IMG/VR virus record: IMGVR_UViG_3300042305_001645
Coordinates: 1 to 27,903 of that record
Origin: a virus
DNA length: 27,903 bases
Strand: one strand, 5' to 3'
Shown: positions 1 through 6,225 of the stretch, in pieces
How the letters are laid out: every line of letters begins with the position of its first letter
How positions within the stretch are numbered: the first letter of the stretch is position 1
Notes under the pieces: model-generated
The model's database searches: none
Seen by the model: the letters and a program-made list of their open reading frames with translations, nothing else
What the model was told of the DNA's origin: nothing
Position numbers and translations under genes: made by a program

Positions 1-2
1 TG

Positions 3-626
3 ATCCAAACATGCTTGAATGCTGGCGCTGGCGTTGGCTATTCAACATGGTCAGCTATCTCAGCTGACGGCCGTTGGTCAGGTGAGCGTGCCCGTGACTT
101 CTACAACAGAATTGTTGTTGAAGCAAACCGTGTTGCTGTCCGCAACCGTCGTGGCGCTGCTAACTTCATCATCGCTACACCACGTATCTGCGCAATCCTC
201 GAGACACTTCCTAACTTCACCTGGCAGCCCGTAACAGGCTCTGTTAATACAGCACCTGTCGGTATCGCCAAGGTTGGTTCAGTTGGTGGCCGTTTCCAAA
301 TCTATCGTGACACACGCACAGAAGCTCAATCAACACAAAGTTACGCAAACGCCGGTTACGCCGTCGGTCGCGCAACAACAGTTGACTACGCTCTGTTAGG
401 TTATAAGGGTCCTGAGTACTACGATACTGGTATCGTATACTGCCCATATATCCCTGTCATGGTTCAACGTACAATCGGTCCGAACGACTTCAGTCCAAGA
501 GTAGGTCTCTTAACACGTTATGGTGTTGTAGACCACATCTTCGGTGCTTCACTTTACTATCACATGGTAATTTGCACCGGTCTGGGCCAATCGTTCACAC
601 CTGGTACAGCAGCTACATACCTCTAA
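3..626 (+). CDS. 23: Major capsid protein, T4 gp23-like, C-terminal part
   Basis: The frame is open to the left edge, so only about the last 207 residues of the capsid subunit are present. The segment has the features of the gp23 C-terminal half: a helix with RVAVRNRRGAANFIIATPR, then a beta-rich part with TVDYALLGYKGPEYYDTG, YCPYIPVMVQRTIGP and PRVGLLTRYGVVDH. Similar strings characterise gp23 of T4-like phages, which forms the hexamers of the head. The codons often end in C and the GC content is visibly higher than in the rest of the window, as expected for the most abundant virion protein. A strong hairpin terminator follows 31 bases after the stop. The family call is secure; the start lies outside the window. 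Confidence 0.93.
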   Translation: MQTCLNAGAGVGYSTWSAISADGRWSGERARDFYNRIVVEANRVAVRNRRGAANFIIATPRICAILETLPNFTWQPVTGSVNTAPVGIAKVGSVGGRFQIYRDTRTEAQSTQSYANAGYAVGRATTVDYALLGYKGPEYYDTGIVYCPYIPVMVQRTIGPNDFSPRVGLLTRYGVVDHIFGASLYYHMVICTGLGQSFTPGTAATYL

Positions 627-657
627 TACAGGTATTGGTAACCTCAACAATTCAAAG

Positions 658-693
658 AACTCCCGATCGAAAGGTCGGGAGTTTCTTTTTTTT
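658..693 (+). terminator. Rho-independent terminator after the capsid gene
   Basis: An 11-base-pair stem (658-668 with 673-683, one G-U pair) closes a GAAA tetraloop and is followed by C and a run of eight T. This is the clearest intrinsic terminator in the window. It isolates the highly expressed capsid transcript from the downstream structural gene. Confidence 0.93.
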
Positions 694-724
694 ATATACT
701 ACCCTTAAAAAGCATCCTAAAAAC

Positions 725-732
725 AATAAATA
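725..732 (+). promoter_or_regulatory. Late-promoter-like box AATAAATA
   Basis: AATAAATA ends 9 bases before the ATG at 742, directly after the capsid terminator. It resembles the T4 late -10 box TATAAATA; no Shine-Dalgarno sequence lies between it and the start. Confidence 0.6.
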
Positions 733-741
733 ATAATACAT

Positions 742-1164
742 ATGGCAACTCTTTATACAAACGAAGTAACAGTTGGTAGCACAATTTCAGCTTATGCTAG
801 CGCACCTTGGATACCAACAAACACCCCTTTATCAGCAGCTTTAACATTTGAGGCATCTCTTTCTGCTGGAACTTTGAATGATAATGCCCGTCTTGTATTT
901 AATGATACAACAAACCCTCTAACAACAGCAGCTCCATATGTTGCTACATTCGCTAATACAGCCGGCACTAGTGTTTCTTCAGGTACAGGTTCAGTAACTT
1001 ATAATCGTAGTTTATCAAGTCAGCCTATATACATCGTTATGCCAGATCGTACTTCTTTTGCTGGCACACTACCTGCAACAACAGGTAGTATGACTCTTAC
1101 AAATAACGGCTTTGAAGCCTGGGGCCAAAATGAGCGTAGACTCCGTCTTTTAGGTTACTTCTAA
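742..1164 (+). CDS. Small putative structural protein, 140 aa
   Basis: I do not recognise a family. The protein has no cysteine and is rich in Ser, Thr, Ala and Asn, with predicted beta strands throughout and a charged C-terminal tail (NERRLRLLGYF). That composition is typical of phage virion proteins such as head decoration or small appendage proteins. It sits directly downstream of the gp23-like gene behind a terminator and its own AATAAATA box, so it is probably expressed late as a separate unit. The stop overlaps the stop of the leftward gene at 1161 by four bases (CTAA read both ways). The structural role is inferred from composition and position only. Confidence 0.7.
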   Translation: MATLYTNEVTVGSTISAYASAPWIPTNTPLSAALTFEASLSAGTLNDNARLVFNDTTNPLTTAAPYVATFANTAGTSVSSGTGSVTYNRSLSSQPIYIVMPDRTSFAGTLPATTGSMTLTNNGFEAWGQNERRLRLLGYF

Positions 1165-1454
1165 AAGGGATCAGTACTTAAAGCTTCCCAAATCTTATAA
1201 TCTTCATTGTAAGATATCTCTTGCTGGGATATCATATAGCGACAGATACGAGCTAATGTTTCTTGCTTTATAGTTCTACCGTCTCTCAAGTCAATTCTAT
1301 CAATAGGTATATCTGGGAAGTCTGGGGTAAAGACTTGTTTGCCGTCATATAGAAACATTTCTATATTATCCTCTATTGTTAAGTAGACGACAAATTTATC
1401 CTTTGAGGTAGGAGGCATAGGCAAAGGAATATACATCGAAGAATGTTTTGCCAT
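1161..1454 (-). CDS. Hypothetical protein, 97 aa
   Basis: A 97-residue acidic soluble protein of unknown family with no membrane segment or cysteine motif. The N-terminus is proline-rich (YIPLPMPPTSKDKF), followed by an alternating beta-type segment and a helical C-terminal half. It is the second gene of a leftward pair: its ATG lies 9 bases beyond the stop of the gene at 1464-2000, with no box of its own, so the two are probably co-transcribed. Its end collides with the end of the rightward gene at 742-1164. Confidence 0.65.
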   Translation of the reverse strand: MAKHSSMYIPLPMPPTSKDKFVVYLTIEDNIEMFLYDGKQVFTPDFPDIPIDRIDLRDGRTIKQETLARICRYMISQQEISYNEDYKIWEALSTDPF

Positions 1455-1463
1455 TATAGATAA

Positions 1464-2000
1464 TTAAGTTGTATACCAGAAGGGCTGAGTACGTTTAGTC
1501 CAAGATGCAAAAGGCTTGTCCTTAATAATATATTGCCTGTACTGTTCAATAACTGATAGTTTATCAAAATCTTTTATCTTCCGGCATTCAGTATCCTTAG
1601 CTATAGCTACTGTAAAAGGTGTTGGTTTATTATTTGTATGAATAGTCTTGTCTTTGTTTTGTTTACACCATTCAATAAACTCTTTAGTAAAATGTGGATT
1701 AGATTCTGGCCAACGGTAATCCCTTTCATCAAACATCTCTAAAGCATGATTAACAAGCCACATAAAGTTAGCCCTCGATTCCATAGTCCAGAGAGTGCAT
1801 TGATGCTTGGCATAACCTTTGCCTGCTTTACGAGCTTTCCCAGTCTTGGTTCTAGGGCATTTCGAATCTTGTAACTGTTCGTTAGTAAAACAATTCTGCA
1901 GCATAATAGCTGACTCAATTTGCATTTTAGATCTGACATGTTTATCACAGAGCTCCTGGGCAGCAATAACCGGATCTTCGCTTGTTACAAATATGTTCAC
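1464..2000 (-). CDS. Phage-conserved protein of the MNIFV...CDKHV type
   Basis: The N-terminus (MNIFVTSEDPVIAAQELCDK, then HVRSKMQIESAIMLQN) and the C-terminus (YRQYIIKDKPFASWTKR) match a family common in phages that begins MNIFVLDxDPxxAAxxxCDKHVxKM and ends with an aromatic-rich WTKR-type tail. The central part has a conserved-looking HxCTLW, then W-x-x-N helix (positions about 66-88). I recall some members being annotated as pyrimidine-dimer DNA glycosylase-like, but I cannot verify that and treat function as unknown. The start is GTG at 2000; an ATG one base upstream is out of frame. It begins a leftward pair and is divergent from the fibre gene at 2057. Confidence 0.75.
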   Translation of the reverse strand: MNIFVTSEDPVIAAQELCDKHVRSKMQIESAIMLQNCFTNEQLQDSKCPRTKTGKARKAGKGYAKHQCTLWTMESRANFMWLVNHALEMFDERDYRWPESNPHFTKEFIEWCKQNKDKTIHTNNKPTPFTVAIAKDTECRKIKDFDKLSVIEQYRQYIIKDKPFASWTKRTQPFWYTT

Positions 2001-2042
2001 AACTTAAATATAACCGAACTAATTAGTTAATCAAGTTTTTAA

Positions 2043-2050
2043 GTTAAATA
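2043..2050 (+). promoter_or_regulatory. Late-promoter-like box GTTAAATA
   Basis: GTTAAATA ends 6 bases before the ATG at 2057, in the divergent gap between two units. It shares the TAAATA core and spacing of the other boxes. No Shine-Dalgarno sequence is present. Confidence 0.5.
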
Positions 2051-2056
2051 TTAGAT

Positions 2057-2737
2057 ATGGCATTAGACTATTCATTTCCGCCTTGCCCTAAGCATGTTAC
2101 ACCTATTCGTAATTCAGAAAGAGTGGGTAATTCTCTTGTTAAAATTAACAATAATTTTGCTAACCTACGGTCTGCATACTGCGATTTGCTCGATAGTGTA
2201 TTAAGTATTGTGCAGGTTCGAACATTCTTTTATTACGGCCCTAACTCTCAGTTTGATCCAACATCAAATATGCAAAACAATAAAGCATCATACCCAAGTA
2301 ATAATACAATTTTAAGTTTTGTAAATAGTACCAGTCAGCTTAACCTACCAACAATATCTCAACCCAATGATGTAGCTTATGTAATCTATCAAAAAACCGG
2401 ATACTATTCAAGATTTACAACACAAAAATACTCAGGTACATTAACAGTTAATACGGGCAGCAATATACCTTCACAGGTAACAAAAACAGTTTCTTACACC
2501 GATTTAAACGCCAAACAAGGAGCAACTCAAGACACTTATAATGTATTTTCGCCTGTCTTTGTTGTTTGGAGACTAACAGCTCAAGCTCTTACCTCTACTA
2601 CCTCAGCTATAATTACAACAAACAAAACCCCTGTAACATATACTGTTGATAGCAGTTTTCCTAAATTTACACAAGCGGAAACTATAGCTAATTCTAATTG
2701 GGATAAGCCAAACTTGTGGACTCAATACCAACTTTAA
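2057..2737 (+). CDS. Tail-fibre/appendage paralogue 1, 226 aa
   Basis: First of three tandem paralogues. Residues 21-37 carry an NSLVKINNNFANL motif shared with the genes at 2756, 3320 and 5052. Residues 54-63 read VRTFFYYGPN, and a block around 88-115 reads FVNS, LNLPTIS, AYVIYQKTG. The C-terminus has FPKF, then a WDKPNLWTQY tail. The N-terminal KINxNF motif is familiar from structural proteins of T4-like marine phages, where it is probably an attachment or trimerisation element. The middle (about 116-185) is the variable part among the paralogues. It lies in a rightward run of appendage genes. The exact location in the virion cannot be told from sequence. Confidence 0.75.
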   Translation: MALDYSFPPCPKHVTPIRNSERVGNSLVKINNNFANLRSAYCDLLDSVLSIVQVRTFFYYGPNSQFDPTSNMQNNKASYPSNNTILSFVNSTSQLNLPTISQPNDVAYVIYQKTGYYSRFTTQKYSGTLTVNTGSNIPSQVTKTVSYTDLNAKQGATQDTYNVFSPVFVVWRLTAQALTSTTSAIITTNKTPVTYTVDSSFPKFTQAETIANSNWDKPNLWTQYQL

Positions 2738-2755
2738 ATTAATTACTTTATTAAA

Positions 2756-3316
2756 ATGGCTCTCTGTGATAACCTAATTCAAACTATTGAAAGTACAGAA
2801 TGTTTAACCGATTCTTTAAACAAGATTAATTCTAATTTTACAAATCTTGAAACTACCTACTGCTCGTTAAGACAAAGACTAGAAAAAAACACTCAGGTTA
2901 GAACTTTCTTCTACTATGGACCCAACAGTACAGTAGATGCCCAGTCAGGCATGATGGACGAACAAACATCGAGGCCCTCTCCGGAAGTTATTACAGCTTT
3001 TGTAAACAGTCGCACTGAATTAAATCTTCCGTCTATTTCGGATATTAACGATATTGCTTATGTTATATATCAAAAAACCGGTTTTCAAACAAGTCTTTCA
3101 GCAACTAATCCAGGCATATCGACTAATTACACTTGGCCGGCCGTCGCAGCAGGCACAGAAATAAATTATGCTTTTGCACCGGCTTTAATTATATGGAGAC
3201 TCGTCTACGATGGTACTATGTATAGAATTAGTACAGGTTTTCCGAAATACCATAGAGAAATGACTAACAACAATCAAGCTCTCTGGGATAAACCTCAACT
3301 CTGGAGTCAATTTTAA
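2756..3316 (+). CDS. Tail-fibre/appendage paralogue 2, 186 aa
   Basis: Second paralogue, shorter because the central variable part is reduced. It keeps the N-terminal TDSLNKINSNFTNLETTYC motif (about 18-36), VRTFFYYGPN, the FVNS...LNLPSIS...AYVIYQKTG block and the C-terminal FPKY...WDKPQLWSQF tail. It starts 18 bases after paralogue 1 without a Shine-Dalgarno sequence or a good TAAATA box, so it is probably transcribed with its neighbour. The conserved ends with a variable middle suggest that the central part is surface-exposed or a host- or sugar-binding patch; this is inference. Confidence 0.75.
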   Translation: MALCDNLIQTIESTECLTDSLNKINSNFTNLETTYCSLRQRLEKNTQVRTFFYYGPNSTVDAQSGMMDEQTSRPSPEVITAFVNSRTELNLPSISDINDIAYVIYQKTGFQTSLSATNPGISTNYTWPAVAAGTEINYAFAPALIIWRLVYDGTMYRISTGFPKYHREMTNNNQALWDKPQLWSQF

Positions 3317-3319
3317 ACT

Positions 3320-4015
3320 ATGGCTAGTAACTTATGTCCTACAGTTCCTGTTAACTTAATTAAAGAGACTGAATATATCGGTGACTCCTTAACAAAAATT
3401 AACCAAAATTTTGAATCTATAAGACAGGGTGCCTGTCTGGCTGAAAACTTATTAGAAAGCATTGTTAATGTTCGTACTTTCTTTTACTATGGTCCTAATG
3501 CACCGGTTAACACAACATTAGGGGCCAACGAATATTCAAATGATAATACTGCTTCTCGACCATCCAATAGCACTATAGAGACCTTTGTAAACTCTGCTTC
3601 AGGATTGAATCTCGGAGAAATATCTGAAACAGGAGATACTGCTTATGTAATTTACCAAAAAACAGGTTGGTATTCAGGTCAGGCTAATTTTGTAAGATCG
3701 GGCAGCGGCTCCGTACCATACACTTACTCTTATACCGTTTCGTATCCAATCTACAGACGTATCGGTATTAATCGAACTATATTAGTAGGTTATAGATATG
3801 AAACTAAGTATGCAACAGCTTACGCTGGTTATAGTTGGTCAAGAACATTATCTGATCAATATAACTATTATTCTCCTGCATATATAATTTATAAGCTTAT
3901 ATTCAACGGTGCTCAATATAATGCTATAACAGATTCGTCTTGGCCAAAGTTTGTAAGATCTCAAACTAATTCAATTATTAACTGGAACGACCCTAAGAGC
4001 TGGTCTACATATTAA
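3320..4015 (+). CDS. Tail-fibre/appendage paralogue 3, 231 aa
   Basis: Third paralogue, starting 3 bases after paralogue 2. The shared blocks are IGDSLTKINQNFESI (about 19-33), VRTFFYYGPN, FVNSASGLNLGEIS, TAYVIYQKTG and a C-terminal WPKF...WNDPKSWSTY tail. Its centre is expanded by a Tyr- and Ser-rich beta segment (about 120-185) with many Y residues, absent from paralogue 2. The three genes look like products of tandem duplication followed by divergence in the middle. The following oxygenase gene starts 1 base after the stop codon. Confidence 0.75.
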   Translation: MASNLCPTVPVNLIKETEYIGDSLTKINQNFESIRQGACLAENLLESIVNVRTFFYYGPNAPVNTTLGANEYSNDNTASRPSNSTIETFVNSASGLNLGEISETGDTAYVIYQKTGWYSGQANFVRSGSGSVPYTYSYTVSYPIYRRIGINRTILVGYRYETKYATAYAGYSWSRTLSDQYNYYSPAYIIYKLIFNGAQYNAITDSSWPKFVRSQTNSIINWNDPKSWSTY

Positions 4016-4016
4016 T

Positions 4017-4508
4017 ATGGATATGACCTTTGAAGACGTCTATAACTTTTTAGAGACTAATAAAAAAGATCTTAACTTTATAAGAAGAGATGATGTAACA
4101 ACCGAACAAGGCACGAGTCGGTTCAGTACACTCTTTTGGGACGAAGAAGGCGGTAAAACAGATATCCCTATATCTATTAAAGAATTCTTAATGAAGGTTT
4201 TTAATATAACTGAGAAAGATTTTAGTTTTATACAAATTCAAAAATACGAAATCGGGGAATATATTCTACCACATGTTGACTCCTATCCCTTGTTTAATCT
4301 TCTAACCATTTCTTCTTCTGATATCGATGGTCTTGTGTTAGAAGGTGAAGATAAAATTTTTAGATTTATACCTGATAAAGCAGGAAACCTAGTAAACGTG
4401 CCTAAATATCGATGGCACTGGGTTAACCCGGTACGGGAGAAAACACGCTATTCTGCTGTATACGGATTAAGATCCTTAACCGATTACGACGAACTTTTAA
4501 ACGAATGA
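4017..4508 (+). CDS. 2OG-Fe(II) oxygenase, 163 aa
   Basis: A small 2-oxoglutarate- and iron-dependent dioxygenase of the prolyl-4-hydroxylase-like class. The iron ligands are visible as H86-x-D88 in YILPHVDSYP and a distal H134 in YRWHWVNPV; R144 in REKTRYSAVYGLR is placed to bind the 2-oxoglutarate carboxylate. The length fits a minimal double-stranded beta-helix. Such enzymes are common in T4-like marine phages. The gene lies inside the fibre cluster, 1 base after paralogue 3, and overlaps the next gene by ATGA, so it is translated together with structural proteins. A role in hydroxylating a fibre protein is possible but not shown; nucleic acid or host proteins are other possible substrates. 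Confidence 0.85.
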   Translation: MDMTFEDVYNFLETNKKDLNFIRRDDVTTEQGTSRFSTLFWDEEGGKTDIPISIKEFLMKVFNITEKDFSFIQIQKYEIGEYILPHVDSYPLFNLLTISSSDIDGLVLEGEDKIFRFIPDKAGNLVNVPKYRWHWVNPVREKTRYSAVYGLRSLTDYDELLNE

Positions 4509-5041
4509 AAACCTACGCACTATTCTCAGTAAATGGCCGATTCATCGGTTACACTAACTTTAAACCAACTACCGGTCTCTATAGAGAGTTGCCAGATAAT
4601 TTTGACCCAATTACTTCTATTTGGGTAGGGGACTATGAAACAGGCAGAATTAAATCTGTAAACGAACTTCAACCTAAAGAGTATAGAGAGGGTAATGCAA
4701 ACCAGAAATGGGTAGTCTTTGAATCAGAGCTAAACGAAAAGACTGGTAAAATGATTCAAGAAGAAAATAACTTAAAAATTCATAGACAGTTAAATGCTAT
4801 TATGGATGTTCTTTATGCTAATAAAGATAAAATAGAGCTTACACCTTCATTCCTAGAAACATTTGAAACTATTCAAACAATTCGTCGTAATCACGATCTA
4901 TCGATAAAATCTTATCAAGAAGCTCCAAAGGCTGATGTAGTATTAAAAGATCAAGAACGTTTATATGTTGAGCAGTACACTCAACAAGTTCTTAATATTA
5001 ACGACGCCCCGGTTCAGATGTCCCCGGAACAAGTCGCATAA
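4505..5041 (+). CDS. Hypothetical protein in the fibre operon, 178 aa
   Basis: Not recognised. The N-terminal part (1-60) is beta-type with a FSVNGRFIGYTN opening and a WVGDYETGRI segment. A predicted helical, charged region follows (about 75-150) that could form a coiled coil, and the tail is Gln/Pro-rich. The combination of a small beta domain and a helical tail beside fibre genes is reminiscent of fibre-assembly chaperones, but I see no diagnostic motif. It is translationally coupled to the oxygenase through an ATGA overlap, which suggests the two act on the same target or are needed together. Confidence 0.7.
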   Translation: MKTYALFSVNGRFIGYTNFKPTTGLYRELPDNFDPITSIWVGDYETGRIKSVNELQPKEYREGNANQKWVVFESELNEKTGKMIQEENNLKIHRQLNAIMDVLYANKDKIELTPSFLETFETIQTIRRNHDLSIKSYQEAPKADVVLKDQERLYVEQYTQQVLNINDAPVQMSPEQVA

Positions 5042-5044
5042 ATA
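5037..5044 (+). promoter_or_regulatory. Late-promoter-like box CATAAATA
   Basis: CATAAATA ends 7 bases before the ATG at 5052 and overlaps the stop codon of the preceding gene. Confidence 0.55.
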
Positions 5045-5051
5045 ATATAGG

Positions 5052-6206
5052 ATGAGTACCTGTAATCTAACAACTCAAATACCAGGAAGTGAGTGTATTG
5101 GTGAATCTAGAGTAAGAATTAATAGTAATTTTGCAGCTCTAGAAAGTATATCTTGCGACTTAAGTTCATTAGCTACAAGCCTATCAGGAGATTTAGGTAC
5201 CTTATTTGCATGCTGTGTTGAAGCTCGTCAGTCTGTTTCTTCGGTAGCTCGAACCTTAGCACAAATTAGAATATCACCAAGTTCTACACAGCCGGTTGTA
5301 GTTGAAGATCGTTTAAACGTAACAACAGTTTACGTACATCCCTACAACGGCAATACCGTAGGCATGTTTAACACAAGTACAAATAGATGGGACCCGGTTC
5401 CTGTTACTTCCGTTTTAAGTACAAGTCTGTCAAGTTTAGGTGCTAATACAAATTATGACGTTTATTTGAGTTATGACGGTACAGTTTTTAGCGTCGGTTT
5501 CGAGGCGTGGAGTACCAGTTTTGTTTCTGCAAGTGCAGGAGTCCCAGCACCGACATATACCTATCTCGATGGAGTTAGATGTAAGCCAGATGGTGCTTAT
5601 TATAAACGTCTTATAGGTTGTTTGCGCACAACATCAACAGCCGGGCAAACAGAAATTTCATTTGGACGAAAGTGGGTACTCAACGGTTCCCATCCTAAGT
5701 TTTATATTTGGAATGCACAAAATAAAGTTTCTGGAGCATTTAGTATATATGACGGCGCAACCTGGGCTATAGCTGGTGCCGGGTACGGTACAGCAAGTAC
5801 CAACGGGCCCTTTTCAAACTTCGGTTACCGGAATGGAACAACACAAGGAACCGGTAACCGTATTAGCTTTATAACCGGAGACACTCAAACTATAGAAATG
5901 AATCAATCTCATTGGAGTAGCGGTGGTTGGGCATATTTAACCCACGGATTGAATCTTGAACAAGCAAGTAGTCCAAGAGTTGTTGATCTACATCGTCAAG
6001 GTCAATCTGTATCAGAAGAGCAAGGTCAGATAATACACAGTTCAAAATTTATAGTACCTGCAGGGTTCCATTACGTACAACAACTTGCAATGTCGTATGG
6101 CAGTATGACATACTGGGTTTATGAGGGTCCAACATCCGGAGGCAACGTAAGTTATCCGGGTGGCCGTCATAGTTACGGTGCTGTTGGTACAATAGCTAGT
6201 TACTAA
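5052..6206 (+). CDS. Tail-fibre-like protein with KINxNF-type N-terminus, 384 aa
   Basis: The N-terminus (SECIGESRVRINSNFAALES, about 13-32) is the same element as in the three shorter paralogues. A helical linker (about 35-75) follows, then a long beta-rich C-terminal part containing YDVYLSYDGTVFSVGFEAWS, a KPDGAYYKRLIGCLRT segment and glycine-rich turns. The layout of a short attachment motif, helix and beta-rich distal domain is that of a phage fibre or spike. The C-terminal part shares no obvious blocks with the short paralogues, so a common adaptor seems to be combined with a different distal module. It is preceded by its own CATAAATA box. Confidence 0.75.
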   Translation: MSTCNLTTQIPGSECIGESRVRINSNFAALESISCDLSSLATSLSGDLGTLFACCVEARQSVSSVARTLAQIRISPSSTQPVVVEDRLNVTTVYVHPYNGNTVGMFNTSTNRWDPVPVTSVLSTSLSSLGANTNYDVYLSYDGTVFSVGFEAWSTSFVSASAGVPAPTYTYLDGVRCKPDGAYYKRLIGCLRTTSTAGQTEISFGRKWVLNGSHPKFYIWNAQNKVSGAFSIYDGATWAIAGAGYGTASTNGPFSNFGYRNGTTQGTGNRISFITGDTQTIEMNQSHWSSGGWAYLTHGLNLEQASSPRVVDLHRQGQSVSEEQGQIIHSSKFIVPAGFHYVQQLAMSYGSMTYWVYEGPTSGGNVSYPGGRHSYGAVGTIASY

Positions 6207-6209
6207 AAG

Positions 6210-6217
6210 CTTAAATA
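6210..6217 (+). promoter_or_regulatory. Late-promoter-like box CTTAAATA
   Basis: CTTAAATA ends 8 bases before the ATG at 6226. It shares the TAAATA core and spacing of the other boxes in this window. Confidence 0.5.
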
Positions 6218-6225
6218 CAATATAG

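Noticed and set aside
19-447. Long alternative frames on both strands inside the capsid gene
   Set aside because: They are shadows of the gp23-like frame, which alone matches a known family.
2017-2028. 12-base palindrome AACTAATTAGTT in the divergent gap
   Set aside because: Short, AT-rich and expected by chance; no second copy noticed.
2213-2228. GGTTCGAAC resembling a tRNA T-loop
   Set aside because: It encodes the conserved VRTF motif of the fibre paralogue; no acceptor, D- or anticodon arm surrounds it. I found no tRNA genes in the window.
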